Assembly: GCF_000010805.1 (NCBI RefSeq)
Contig: NC_012522.1
Location: 5,270,001-5,334,000, forward strand
Source of the DNA: Rhodococcus opacus B4
GTDB taxonomy: Bacteria; Actinomycetota; Actinomycetes; Mycobacteriales; Mycobacteriaceae
DNA length: 64,000 nucleotides
Direction: 5' to 3'
Below are positions 29,465 to 37,535 of the stretch, piece after piece. A program made the translations under genes and the position numbers. Position 1 is the first letter of the stretch. Each line of letters begins with the position of its first letter. Under the pieces are notes generated by a model, which did no database searches, was not told the DNA's origin, and worked only from the letters and a program-made list of their open reading frames with translations.

Positions 29465-29644
29465 TCAGATGCAGAAGCTGATGCTGGCCGACCCCAGGGG
29501 CAGGTTGAGGCAGACCGCGATGGAACCGACCGCCGGTGTCGGTGACGGGGCTGCGGGTGCGGCGACGGCTGCGGGGGCAGCGAGGGTGCCGAGTGACAGG
29601 GTCAATGCGATCGCGGCGAGTGTGGTGGCAATTCTGCTAGACAT
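29465..29644 (-). CDS. Small exported peptide with signal sequence, unknown function
   Basis: A 59-residue open frame in an otherwise empty 390-bp gap. It begins MSSRIATTLAAIALTLSLGT, a basic N-terminus plus hydrophobic core, and continues with LAAPAAVAAPAAP, which offers AxA cleavage sites near residue 28. The mature peptide would be about 30 residues, ending with VCLNLPLGSASISFCI. Its two cysteines are 13 apart and could form a disulfide. AGGA stands about 8 nt before the ATG, and a perfect CRP/GlxR-type site lies 62 bp upstream. I do not recognise a family. That it is a gene is inferred from signal peptide, ribosome site and promoter site together. Confidence 0.65.
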   Translation of the reverse strand: MSSRIATTLAAIALTLSLGTLAAPAAVAAPAAPSPTPAVGSIAVCLNLPLGSASISFCI

Positions 29645-29705
29645 TGTGACGGTCCTTGACTGAGTGACTACGAGCCGGAGGTGACTCTCCTCAATCGTCC
29701 ACCGA

Positions 29706-29721
29706 TGTGATGCAGGTCACA
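29706..29721. promoter_or_regulatory. Perfect CRP/GlxR-type binding site
   Basis: TGTGATGCAGGTCACA matches all ten fixed positions of the CRP/GlxR consensus TGTGA-N6-TCACA. It lies 62 bp upstream of the small exported peptide and 38 bp after the end of the response regulator gene, which is transcribed away from it. Confidence 0.7.
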
Positions 29722-29758
29722 ACCGTCGGGGGCGGGTTTTCTCGGGTCGGCGCGGGAG

Positions 29759-30448
29759 TCAGCGCAGCGCGTAGCGAACCTGGGGACGCCCCGCCCGGCC
29801 GTACTCGGTGTGCCGGGTGAGCACCCCGTCGTCGGCGAGCCGTTCGAGATACCGCCACGCCGTGACCCGGGAGACCCCGATCCCGGCCGCCACCTCGGCC
29901 GCCGTCAACGGCCCGGCCGCCTCACGGACGCAGGCGGCGACGTGATCGAGGGTCTGGGGTGCAACGCCTTTCGGGGACGCCGCGCGCTCGTCAGAGGTGC
30001 GCAGGGCAGACATCGCCCGGTCGATGTCGTGCTGGCTCAGCGCGTTGCTTCCGGCGGGCAGCGCGTCGCGGAATTCCCGGTACCGCTCCAGTTTGTCGCG
30101 GAACGCCGCGAACGTGAACGGCTTCAGGAGATACAGCGCGATTCCGCGCGCCACGGCGGTCCGGACCATCTCGAGGTCGCGGGCCGAGGTCACGGCGATC
30201 ACGTCGGGACTCGGCCGCACGCCGCTGAGCGCCGCGGCCACGTCGAGTCCGCTCGCGTCCGGCAGGCCGATATCGAGCAGCACCAGATCGATGGGGTCGT
30301 CACCGGCGTTCGCGGCGGCGACCGCGCGCATTGCCCCGCTGCCGTCGTGGACGACGGTGTGGACCGAAAAGCCGGGCACGCGTTCCACATAGGCGCGATG
30401 CGCCTCGGCGATGAGCGGTTCGTCCTCGACGATCATCACCCGGATCAC
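29759..30448 (-). CDS. Response regulator, CitB/DcuR type
   Basis: A 229-residue protein. The receiver domain has the acidic pair in IVEDEPLIAEAH, the phosphorylated Asp59 in LVLLDIGLPD, and the switch Thr/Ser and Lys in VTSARD and LLKPFTF. The C-terminal part (about 165-229) is a winged HTH of the CitB/DcuR kind, with LTAAEVAAGIGVSRVTAWRY as the DNA-binding segment. GTG at 30448 overlaps the histidine kinase stop (GTGA). With the kinase it forms a two-component system for citrate or C4-dicarboxylates, probably controlling the divergent dctA-like gene at 32171. Confidence 0.9.
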   Translation of the reverse strand: MIRVMIVEDEPLIAEAHRAYVERVPGFSVHTVVHDGSGAMRAVAAANAGDDPIDLVLLDIGLPDASGLDVAAALSGVRPSPDVIAVTSARDLEMVRTAVARGIALYLLKPFTFAAFRDKLERYREFRDALPAGSNALSQHDIDRAMSALRTSDERAASPKGVAPQTLDHVAACVREAAGPLTAAEVAAGIGVSRVTAWRYLERLADDGVLTRHTEYGRAGRPQVRYALR

Positions 30449-32010
30449 GTGGCGGCTCCCTCGATCGGGATCTCGACGACGAGCATCGATCCGAGCGACG
30501 GCTCCGTGTGGATCGTCCCGCCGTGCCGGGCCACCACCTGCGCGACCAGCGCCAGTCCCAGCCCGCGCTGACCCGACTTGGTGGAATAGCCGCGCGTGAC
30601 CGCCTTGTCGAGTTCGTCGGCGGGAATGCCGGGCCCGCTGTCGGCCACCTGCACCACCATCGTCGAATCCTCCTGACGGACCGTCACTTCCACCCACGCG
30701 TCCTCTCCGGGGGATCCTGCCGCGCCGCGGGCGGCGTCGATCGCATTGTCCACGAGATTACCCACCAGCGTGACGAGTTCACGCGCACTGAGCGGCGCCA
30801 CGGGACCGAGGGCGGTGTCCTCGGTGACGGTCAGGTCGACTCCGCGCTCCGCGGCCACCCCCACCTTGCCGAGCAGCAGTGCGGCCAGCGCCGGTTCGTG
30901 CACCGCCGCCATCAGGCGGTCGATCAGTTCCTGCGACAACCGCAGATCCTCGGTGGCGAACGCGATCGCGTCGTCGTAGCGGCCCAGTTCGACCATCGTG
31001 ATGATCGTGTGCAGACGGTTCGCCGATTCGTGAGCCTGTGACCGCAGCGATTCCGCGAATCCGCGAACCGAGTCGAGTTCGCCCATGATGCTTTGCATTT
31101 CGGTGCGATCACGCAATGTCAGCACCGTCCCGAGGCGCTGCCCCTCCCACTTCACGGGCTCCCGGCTGACCAGCAGCACACGGTCGGGGGTCACGTGCAC
31201 CTCGTCCCGCGAATCGTCGTCCTGCGATTGTCGCAGCGACTCCGGAAGCGCGGTCACCGGGACGGGGCCCTCCGAGAGATCGAGGAGGCGGCGCGCTTCG
31301 TCATTCACCACTTCGGCCTTCGCGGTGTCACCGCTGTCGCGGCCGAGCACCACCAGGCCCTCGCCGATCGAGTGCAGGACGGCGTCGTGATGCTCGTACA
31401 TCTGCCGCAGCTCGTCCGGCGCCATCCCCAGTGTCTGACGGCGCAGGCGCCGACTCAGCAGGAACGAGCCGGCCGCCGACACCGCCAGACCGATCGCGGC
31501 GACCGCGAAGATGGTCGGCAGGCTGGCGGCGAACTGGTCGCCGATCTTCTCACGCGTGACGCCGACGGACACCAGGCCCGCGACCCGGTCGCCGTCGTAC
31601 ACCGGGGCCACGGCCCGGATCGAGGGTCCCAGCGAGCCGGCGTACGTCTCCGTGAACGTCTCCCCGCGGAGAGCGCGCTCGATGTTCCCGGAGAACACGC
31701 CGCCGATCAGCTCCGGGTTGGTGTGGGTGAACCGAATGCCGGCGGGCGTCATCACGACGATGAAATCGGTGCCCGTCGCGGTGCGGATCCGCTCGGTCTG
31801 CGGCTGGAGCACCGCCGTCGGGTCGGGGGAGCGCAACGCCTCCACCGTGCCGTCCGACAGCGCGAGCGTGGTGGCGACAGCGGTGACGGCCCGTCGGGTG
31901 GTCTCGTCGCTGTCGCGGCGCTGGTCGACGATGGCCAGCGCCGTCCCGGCCGCGATGACCAGCACCAACACCACGAGCTGCAGGAGAAAGAGCTGCCTCG
32001 CGACGCTCAT
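30445..32010 (-). CDS. Sensor histidine kinase, CitA/DcuS type
   Basis: A 521-residue membrane sensor. TM1 is at about 7-28. An extracellular PAS/CitA-like sensor follows, with GTDFIVVMTPAGIRFTHTNP and the GLVSVGVT ending that leads into TM2 (about 175-195). A cytoplasmic PAS comes next, then the phosphoacceptor His327 in SLRSQAHESANRLHTI. The HATPase domain has NLVDNAIDAA, DSGPGIP and GLGLALV. This order is that of CitA/DcuS sensors of citrate, malate, fumarate or succinate. The ATG at 32010 gives the normal start; 21 extra in-frame codons upstream lack support. It is transcribed with the response regulator and away from the second DctA gene. Confidence 0.9.
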   Translation of the reverse strand: MSVARQLFLLQLVVLVLVIAAGTALAIVDQRRDSDETTRRAVTAVATTLALSDGTVEALRSPDPTAVLQPQTERIRTATGTDFIVVMTPAGIRFTHTNPELIGGVFSGNIERALRGETFTETYAGSLGPSIRAVAPVYDGDRVAGLVSVGVTREKIGDQFAASLPTIFAVAAIGLAVSAAGSFLLSRRLRRQTLGMAPDELRQMYEHHDAVLHSIGEGLVVLGRDSGDTAKAEVVNDEARRLLDLSEGPVPVTALPESLRQSQDDDSRDEVHVTPDRVLLVSREPVKWEGQRLGTVLTLRDRTEMQSIMGELDSVRGFAESLRSQAHESANRLHTIITMVELGRYDDAIAFATEDLRLSQELIDRLMAAVHEPALAALLLGKVGVAAERGVDLTVTEDTALGPVAPLSARELVTLVGNLVDNAIDAARGAAGSPGEDAWVEVTVRQEDSTMVVQVADSGPGIPADELDKAVTRGYSTKSGQRGLGLALVAQVVARHGGTIHTEPSLGSMLVVEIPIEGAAT

Positions 32011-32078
32011 GGGCCGTCTCGGCGAATGGTGCGGCAATGCATTTCTCCTGAACGTAATGAACACAAACTTCACCAGCC

Positions 32079-32090
32079 AAGCGATCGCTT
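32079..32090. promoter_or_regulatory. Palindrome between kinase and dctA-like gene
   Basis: AAGCGATCGCTT is a perfect 12-bp palindrome in the 160-bp divergent intergenic region. It may be an operator. Confidence 0.35.
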
Positions 32091-32108
32091 AGAAGATTCT
32101 TCCAAGAC

Positions 32109-32122
32109 GTGATCGCGGTCAC
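32109..32122. promoter_or_regulatory. CRP/GlxR-type site upstream of the second dctA-like gene
   Basis: GTGATCGCGGTCAC has both GTGA and TCAC half-sites at the correct 6-nt spacing, 48 bp before the start codon. The flanking T and A of the full 16-mer are missing. Confidence 0.5.
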
Positions 32123-32170
32123 TAGCCGGCCTCACCGATCAGCTTGCCACTCGAATTGGAGGACAATCCC

Positions 32171-33556
32171 ATGAGTACTGCGACAGGGAAGACCAAGAAG
32201 CGCGACCGGACACACTGGTTGTACATGGGGGTCATCGTCGCCGTCGTCGCGGGCGTCCTCGTCGGATGGCTGGCTCCGGGAGTCGGCAAGTCGCTCGGCG
32301 TGCTCGGCACGATGTTCGTCGACCTGATCAAGATGATGATCAGCCCGGTCATCTTCTGCACGATCGTGCTCGGCATCGGATCGGTGAAGGCCGCCGCGAA
32401 GGTCGGCAAGGTCGGCGGACTCGCCCTCACCTACTTCATCGGCATGTCGACGGTCGCGCTCGGAATCGGTCTGGTGGTGGGTAACCTGCTCAACCCGGGC
32501 TCCGGCCTGAACATCAGCGCCGACACCGCGGGCACCGGAGCGGCGCTCGCCGAGAAGGCCCACGGCGCCGGCGGCACCATGGACTTCCTCCAGTCGATCA
32601 TCCCCACGTCGCTGATGTCGGCGCTGACCGAGGGCAGCGTGCTGCAGACCCTGTTCGTCGCGCTGCTCGTCGGCTTCGGACTGCAGGCCCTCGGCAAGCA
32701 GGGTGAGCCGATCCTGCGCGGTGTCGCCTCCGTGCAGAAGCTCGTCTTCAAGATCCTGTCGATGATCCTGTGGCTCGCACCGATCGGTGCCTTCGGCGCC
32801 ATCGCGAACGTCGTCGGCCAGACCGGTCTCGGCGCCGTCGTCCAGCTCGCCACTCTCATGCTCGGCTTCTACCTCACCTGCTTGATCTTCGTGTTCGGTG
32901 TCCTCGGATCCGTGCTCCGCGTGGTCGCCGGCGTCTCCATCTTCAAGCTGGTCCGGTACCTGGCCCGTGAGTACCTGCTGATCTTCGCCACGTCCTCGTC
33001 CGAGTCCGCCCTGCCCCGCCTGATCGCGAAAATGGAACACGTCGGCGTCGAGCGCACCACCGTCGGTGTCGTCGTCCCCACCGGCTACTCGTTCAACCTC
33101 GACGGCACGGCGATCTACCTGACCATGGCGTCGATCTTCATCGCCGACGCAATGGGCCAGCCGCTGTCCTTCCCCGAGCAGCTGTCGCTGCTGGTGTTCA
33201 TGATCATCGCGTCCAAGGGTGCTGCCGGAGTCAGCGGCGCCGGGCTCGCCACCCTCGCGGGCGGCCTGCAGAGCCACCGTCCCGAACTGCTCGACGGCGT
33301 CGGCCTCATCGTCGGTATCGACCGGTTCATGTCCGAGGCCCGCGCGGTCACGAACTTCTCCGGCAACGCCGTCGCCACCCTGCTCGTCGGGTCCTGGACC
33401 AACACGATCGACAACGAGCGCGTCCGCACCGTCCTCGACGGCAAGCTCCCGTTCGACGAGTCCACGATGGTCGACGACGGCCACGGCGACGCCGCCGAAG
33501 AGCAGGTCACCGAGAGCTCTGCCGCCGAAGAACCGCGGGTACTCGTGAAGAGCTGA
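32171..33556 (+). CDS. dctA: Second dicarboxylate:cation symporter (DAACS family)
   Basis: A 461-residue transporter with the same family marks as the gene at 18469: MFVDLIKMMISPVIFCTIVL in TM2, FATSSSESALPRLI as reentrant serine loop, PTGYSFNLDGTAIYLTMASI in TM7, and IASKGAAGVSGAGLATLAG as second hairpin. It lacks the longer periplasmic and C-terminal insertions of its paralogue. GGAGGACAATCCC precedes the ATG at 32171. Divergence from a CitA/DcuS-like two-component system suggests induction by C4-dicarboxylates or citrate, and the CRP-type site suggests catabolite control. Confidence 0.9.
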   Translation: MSTATGKTKKRDRTHWLYMGVIVAVVAGVLVGWLAPGVGKSLGVLGTMFVDLIKMMISPVIFCTIVLGIGSVKAAAKVGKVGGLALTYFIGMSTVALGIGLVVGNLLNPGSGLNISADTAGTGAALAEKAHGAGGTMDFLQSIIPTSLMSALTEGSVLQTLFVALLVGFGLQALGKQGEPILRGVASVQKLVFKILSMILWLAPIGAFGAIANVVGQTGLGAVVQLATLMLGFYLTCLIFVFGVLGSVLRVVAGVSIFKLVRYLAREYLLIFATSSSESALPRLIAKMEHVGVERTTVGVVVPTGYSFNLDGTAIYLTMASIFIADAMGQPLSFPEQLSLLVFMIIASKGAAGVSGAGLATLAGGLQSHRPELLDGVGLIVGIDRFMSEARAVTNFSGNAVATLLVGSWTNTIDNERVRTVLDGKLPFDESTMVDDGHGDAAEEQVTESSAAEEPRVLVKS

Positions 33557-33576
33557 CACCCCTCCGAAGTGAACCG

Positions 33577-33612
33577 CTGTGCGCCCGGGCGATTCGAAGC
33601 CTGGGCGCACAG
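33577..33612 (+). terminator. Terminator after the second dctA-like gene
   Basis: CTGTGCGCCC and GGGCGCACAG form a perfect 10-bp stem; the 16-nt interior can pair further (GGC/GCC). Confidence 0.7.
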
Positions 33613-33624
33613 AGGTTTGTTGGC

Positions 33625-33630
33625 TACGTT
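33625..33630 (+). promoter_or_regulatory. -10 element of the glutathione peroxidase gene
   Basis: TACGTT ends 7 nt before the ATG, consistent with a leaderless transcript. Confidence 0.45.
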
Positions 33631-33637
33631 GGTGCGC

Positions 33638-34132
33638 ATGACGACTCCTGTTCAGAACATCGGTATCAACACACTCGGCGGCACGCCGACCTCCCTCGGC
33701 GAGTACGACGGCCGGGCCGTCCTCGTGGTGAACGTCGCCTCGAAGTGTGGACTCACCCCGCAGTACAAGGGCCTCGAGAAGCTCGCCACCGACTACGCCG
33801 ACCGCGGCCTGACCGTCCTCGGTGTCCCGTGCAACCAGTTCATGGGCCAGGAACCCGGCACCGCCGAAGAGATCGAAACCTTCTGCTCCACCACCTACGG
33901 CGTCACGTTCCCGTTGCTCGAGAAGATCGAGGTGAACGGGGAGAACCGGCACCCGCTCTACGAGGAACTGGCCAAGACCACCGACGCCGAAGGCGCCGCG
34001 GGCGACATCCAGTGGAACTTCGAGAAGTTCCTCGTCGCACCCGACGGCACCGTCGTCAAGCGGTTCCGGCCCCGCACCGAACCCGACGCCCCCGAGGTCG
34101 TCGAGGCCATCGAGGCGATCCTGCCGAAGTAG
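33638..34132 (+). CDS. Glutathione peroxidase family thiol peroxidase
   Basis: A 164-residue peroxidase. The active-site segment VVNVASKCGLTPQYKGLEKL contains the peroxidatic Cys37 instead of selenocysteine. VLGVPCNQFMGQEPG provides the catalytic Gln and the second Cys of the family, and WNFEKFLVAPDG the Trp-Asn pair. Such Cys-type enzymes reduce hydroperoxides and usually take electrons from thioredoxin rather than glutathione; actinomycetes lack glutathione. It is a single gene between two strong terminators. Confidence 0.92.
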   Translation: MTTPVQNIGINTLGGTPTSLGEYDGRAVLVVNVASKCGLTPQYKGLEKLATDYADRGLTVLGVPCNQFMGQEPGTAEEIETFCSTTYGVTFPLLEKIEVNGENRHPLYEELAKTTDAEGAAGDIQWNFEKFLVAPDGTVVKRFRPRTEPDAPEVVEAIEAILPK

Positions 34133-34143
34133 GCGGCTCCGCC

Positions 34144-34191
34144 GCTCGTGCGCCTTTCAGGTAGCTCCCACAACCGGAAAGGCGCACGAGC
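34144..34191 (+). terminator. Terminator after the peroxidase gene
   Basis: GCTCGTGCGCCTTTC and GAAAGGCGCACGAGC form a perfect 15-bp stem around an 18-nt loop. Confidence 0.7.
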
Positions 34192-34229
34192 TTTGCCTCG
34201 TGTTCACGTTCACCTGCCACGCTGGGCTC

Positions 34230-34934
34230 ATGACCGGACAGCTGATCGTGTCGGTGTCGGGGATCAAGGACGAGACGCGCGACTCCGCGGCCGCGTTCGC
34301 CGAGGAAATGGATGCACGCGGCGTGCCGCTGTCGCTGCTCGTCGCCCCACGCCTGAAAGACAAGTATCGACTGGTCAACGACCCCGCGACGCAGGACTGG
34401 CTCCGCGCGCGCCGATCCCGGGGCGACGCCGTCGTCCTGCACGGATACGACCAGGCCGCCACCAAGCGCCGTCGGGCCGAGTTCGCCTCGCTCCCCGAGC
34501 ACGAGGCGCGGCTGCGACTGCTCGCGGCCGACCGGGTGATGGAACAGACCGGGCTGCGCACCAGGCTCTTCGCCCCGCCGCGCTGGCTGGCGTCGCAGGG
34601 CGCGGTCGCGGCGCTGCCGTCCGCCGGGTTCCGGCTGCTCGCCGGCATGACCGCCATCCACGACCTCGAACGCGGGACGTCGGTGCGGTCCCGGGTGCTG
34701 GGGATCGGGGAGGGATTCCGAGCCGAACCGTGGTGGTGCCGGGCCCTCGTCCTCGGCTCCGGACGCACCGCCAGACGCGGGGGAGTGGTGCGACTCGCCG
34801 TCACCGCCAAGCAGCTGGGCACGTCGGGACCGCGGCAGGCGATGCTCGACGCCGTCGACCTCGCGCTCTACCACGACGCGCGGCCCGACGTGTACCGCTG
34901 GGAGCGGCGGATTTCGCAGATCGGTGCGGCCTGA
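34230..34934 (+). CDS. DUF2334 (polysaccharide-deacetylase-like) protein
   Basis: A 234-residue protein resembling DUF2334, a family related to the NodB/polysaccharide deacetylase fold. LIVSVSGIKDETRDSAAAFA and GDAVVLHGYDQA correspond to early strands, and FAPPRWLASQGAVAAL to a conserved mid-protein segment. The usual deacetylase metal triad is not clear to me, so catalytic activity is uncertain. The ATG at 34230 is preceded 6 nt upstream by CACGCT, a weak -10 in the leaderless position. It converges on the metallo-hydrolase gene with a 12-bp gap. Confidence 0.7.
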   Translation: MTGQLIVSVSGIKDETRDSAAAFAEEMDARGVPLSLLVAPRLKDKYRLVNDPATQDWLRARRSRGDAVVLHGYDQAATKRRRAEFASLPEHEARLRLLAADRVMEQTGLRTRLFAPPRWLASQGAVAALPSAGFRLLAGMTAIHDLERGTSVRSRVLGIGEGFRAEPWWCRALVLGSGRTARRGGVVRLAVTAKQLGTSGPRQAMLDAVDLALYHDARPDVYRWERRISQIGAA

Positions 34935-34946
34935 CCCACGGGGCCG

Positions 34947-35594
34947 TCAGGCCACCTCGACGCTCGACTCGCCGGGCAACGTGCGGAACTCGGTGCCCTC
35001 GGGCGCCATGTCCGTGTACCGGCCGTAGAAGATGCCGGTGGCCTCGTTAGCGATGATCGCCTGGTGGATCGGCACCGCGACCCGCGGTGCGACGGCGCGC
35101 AGGTAGTCGACGGCCTCGGAGATCTTCAGCCACGGTGCCGCGGCGGGCAGGGCCAGCACGTCGACCTTCTGTTCCGGGACGAACAGGGAGTCGCCGGGGT
35201 GCATCAGCCGGGCCGGGTTCGCGGCGTCGCCGAGGAGGAACGCCGTGTTGTCGATCACCGGGATGTCGGGGTGGATCACCGCGTGCCGCCCGCCGGTGCC
35301 GGTGACGTGCACGTCGCCGATGTCGAACTCGTCGCCGGCGTGCACCCCCGTCCAGGCGCCGCCGAGTTGCGCCGCGGTCTGCGGGTCCGAGTACAGCGCC
35401 GCGCCGGGGTTCGCCTCGACGAGGGCGGGCAGTCGTTGCTGGTCGACGTGGTCGGGGTGCTGATGGGTCACCAGGATGGCGTCGAGTCCGGTGATGCCCT
35501 CGAATCCGTGGGAGAAGTTGCCCGGATCGAAGAGGATGGTGGAACCGTTCAACTCGACGAGGACGCAGCTGTGGCCGAAGTGAGTCAATCGCAT
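34947..35594 (-). CDS. Metallo-beta-lactamase fold hydrolase (UlaG-like)
   Basis: A 215-residue protein of the MBL fold. It starts [20 protein letters not shown] and has the metal motif HxHxDH in [10 protein letters not shown], then TGGRHAVIH and HPGDSLFVP, with a final His in VAVPIHQAI. This layout fits the single-domain UlaG-like branch of lactonases, phosphodiesterases or nucleases. Substrate unknown. It is divergent from purS. Confidence 0.85.
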   Translation of the reverse strand: MRLTHFGHSCVLVELNGSTILFDPGNFSHGFEGITGLDAILVTHQHPDHVDQQRLPALVEANPGAALYSDPQTAAQLGGAWTGVHAGDEFDIGDVHVTGTGGRHAVIHPDIPVIDNTAFLLGDAANPARLMHPGDSLFVPEQKVDVLALPAAAPWLKISEAVDYLRAVAPRVAVPIHQAIIANEATGIFYGRYTDMAPEGTEFRTLPGESSVEVA

Positions 35595-35665
35595 GAATTC
35601 GAGTATGCGCCTGCATGCATGGCCCGTCCCCTTCGTCCGATGCGAACCGCAGGCAGGTAGCCCGG

Positions 35666-35671
35666 TAAACT
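35666..35671 (+). promoter_or_regulatory. -10 element of purSQ
   Basis: TAAACT lies 54 nt before the purS GTG and is the best -10 in this gap; a leader of about 48 nt would follow. Confidence 0.4.
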
Positions 35672-35725
35672 TCGGGGTGCCCGGTGTTCCACTCTGGGCT
35701 CGCGCACTACAACAAGGAGCAGCAC

Positions 35726-35965
35726 GTGGCCCGTGTCGTCGTCGAAGTCATGCCCAAGGCCGAGATTCTCGACCCCCAGGGGCAGGCCATTGTCGGAGCG
35801 CTGCCGCGGCTCGGCTTCGCTGGAGTGTCCGATGTCCGTCAGGGCAAGCGTTTCGAGCTCGAGGTCGACGGCAGTGTCGACGACGCTCAGCTCGAGAAGA
35901 TCGCCGAGGCCCTGCTGGCCAACACGGTGATCGAGGACTGGACCGTGAGGCGCGTCGAAGCATGA
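35726..35965 (+). CDS. purS: Phosphoribosylformylglycinamidine synthase, PurS subunit
   Basis: A 79-residue protein, the normal PurS size. [40 protein letters not shown] and [12 protein letters not shown] are the family's recognisable segments. PurS bridges PurL and PurQ in the FGAM synthase complex and helps ammonia pass between them. The GTG at 35726 has AAGGAG 7 nt before it. It overlaps purQ by 4 bp; purL is 7.4 kb away. Confidence 0.95.
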   Translation: MARVVVEVMPKAEILDPQGQAIVGALPRLGFAGVSDVRQGKRFELEVDGSVDDAQLEKIAEALLANTVIEDWTVRRVEA

Positions 35966-36639
35966 GCGCCCGCGTCGGAGTCATCACTTTCCCCGGCACC
36001 CTCGACGACGTCGACGCCGCCCGCGCGGTGACCCTCGCCGGCGGCGAGGCCGTCAGCCTCTGGCACGGCGACGCTGACCTCAAGGGTGTCGACGCCGTCA
36101 TCGTCCCCGGCGGCTTCTCCTACGGCGACTACCTGCGGTGCGGCGCCATCGCGCGGTTCGCGCCCGTCATGGGCAAGGTCGTCCAGGCCGCGCAGGGCGG
36201 CATGCCGGTCCTCGGTATCTGCAACGGCTTCCAGGTGCTGTGCGAAGCGGGGCTGCTGCCCGGCGCTCTCACCCGCAACGAGGGCCTGCACTTCATCTGC
36301 CGCGACGAGTGGCTGAAGGTCGAGGCCACGTCGACGGCGTGGACGTCCCGCTACGAGACGGGCGCCGAGATCCTCGTCCCGCTCAAGTCCGGCGAGGGTC
36401 GCTTCCAGGCTTCGGCGAACGTCCTCGACGAACTCGAGGGTGAGGGCCGCGTGGTGTTCCGTTACGCCGGCGACAACCCGAACGGTTCGCAGCGCGGCAT
36501 CGCGGGCATCTCTTCGGCCAACGGCCGCGTCGTGGGCCTCATGCCGCACCCCGAGCACGCCACCGAGGCCCTCACCGGCCCGAGCGACGATGGACTCGGC
36601 ATGTTCTATTCCGTGCTCGACAGCGTCATCTCCGCCTGA
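35962..36639 (+). CDS. purQ: Phosphoribosylformylglycinamidine synthase, PurQ glutaminase subunit
   Basis: A 225-residue class I glutamine amidotransferase. [20 protein letters not shown] starts the fold. The nucleophile Cys87 is in [19 protein letters not shown], with the His and Glu of the triad in [10 protein letters not shown]. It frees ammonia from glutamine for PurL, converting FGAR to FGAM. ATG at 35962 overlaps the purS stop. Confidence 0.96.
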   Translation: MSARVGVITFPGTLDDVDAARAVTLAGGEAVSLWHGDADLKGVDAVIVPGGFSYGDYLRCGAIARFAPVMGKVVQAAQGGMPVLGICNGFQVLCEAGLLPGALTRNEGLHFICRDEWLKVEATSTAWTSRYETGAEILVPLKSGEGRFQASANVLDELEGEGRVVFRYAGDNPNGSQRGIAGISSANGRVVGLMPHPEHATEALTGPSDDGLGMFYSVLDSVISA

Positions 36640-36646
36640 TCCGATC

Positions 36647-36680
36647 GGCGCCGTGCGAGCCTGAGGCAACGCACGGCGCC
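36647..36680. terminator. Terminator between purQ and a convergent methyltransferase gene
   Basis: GGCGCCGTGCG and CGCACGGCGCC form a perfect 11-bp stem around 12 nt. The genes on both sides converge, so it can act in both directions. Confidence 0.72.
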
Positions 36681-36692
36681 GCCACGGTGCGC

Positions 36693-37340
36693 CTACTTGA
36701 CGGCGCGTATCACCACGATTTCCTCGAGGGTCTGACCGGCCTCGATGAGCCCTCTCCGTTCGAGCATCTCCCGCCGTTCGACGAGGACCGGGCCGAACGG
36801 GATTTCGGCCGTCGCGGCGACGTCGACGCACATGTTCTGTTCCTCGAGCATCGTCAGCGTCTTCTCGACCCCACTGAGAACGGACTGCGCGAGCAGCAGG
36901 ACGCCACCCGGAACGAGAACCTCGGGTGCCTCGCAGCAGATTCGATCGAGTAGTGCCCGTCCGTTCTTTCCCGCGTCCCACGCGCGCGCCGGACCGCGGT
37001 CGGGCACCGTGTCGACAGGTGCCGGGACGTACGGCGGGTTCGACACGACGACGTCGAACCGGTTCTCGCGGACGTGTTCGGTGAGGTCTCCGCGGATCAC
37101 CCGGATCCGGTGCCCGCGGGCGAGCGCATTGAGCCTGATGCTGATCGCCGCCCGCCTCGACACGTCCACCGCGGTGACCCGGCCCGCACCGGCCGCCGCG
37201 GCGGCCACGCTCAGTGCGCCGGTTCCCGCGCACAGATCGAGCACCCGCGAGTGGGGACCGAGTGGCTCCGCCGCCAGGACACCCGCCAGCAACTGCGTAT
37301 CGTGTTGCGGGCGATAGACTCCGGGAAGACGTAGCAGCAT
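36693..37340 (-). CDS. HemK2/MTQ2-type N5-glutamine or related class I methyltransferase
   Basis: A 215-residue SAM-dependent methyltransferase. Motif I is VLDLCAGTGALSVAAAAAGA, acidic motif II is VTAVDVSRRA, and VVSNPPYVPAP holds the NPPY signature of glutamine/adenine N-methyltransferases. GPARAWDAGKNGRALLDRIC is typical of HemK/MTQ2 relatives that modify release factors or ribosomal proteins. GAGGAG stands 6 nt before the ATG at 37340. The real target is not shown by sequence. Confidence 0.82.
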   Translation of the reverse strand: MLLRLPGVYRPQHDTQLLAGVLAAEPLGPHSRVLDLCAGTGALSVAAAAAGAGRVTAVDVSRRAAISIRLNALARGHRIRVIRGDLTEHVRENRFDVVVSNPPYVPAPVDTVPDRGPARAWDAGKNGRALLDRICCEAPEVLVPGGVLLLAQSVLSGVEKTLTMLEEQNMCVDVAATAEIPFGPVLVERREMLERRGLIEAGQTLEEIVVIRAVK

Positions 37341-37535
37341 CGAAGACTCCTCGGTTGCCGGGCGCATCCGCGTACGCCGGTGGAGTGCCACCGGGCGCTC
37401 ACCGTGGACGCCGTGCGTCTGATTACCGAACAGTTACCCCACTCGCTGCGGCGCCAATCACGCCGGCGGGTCCGGCCGCCGCGGCGACGGCCCGGAAGAC
37501 GCGCGGAACCCGAAGCGAACTGGCACGATCGACGG

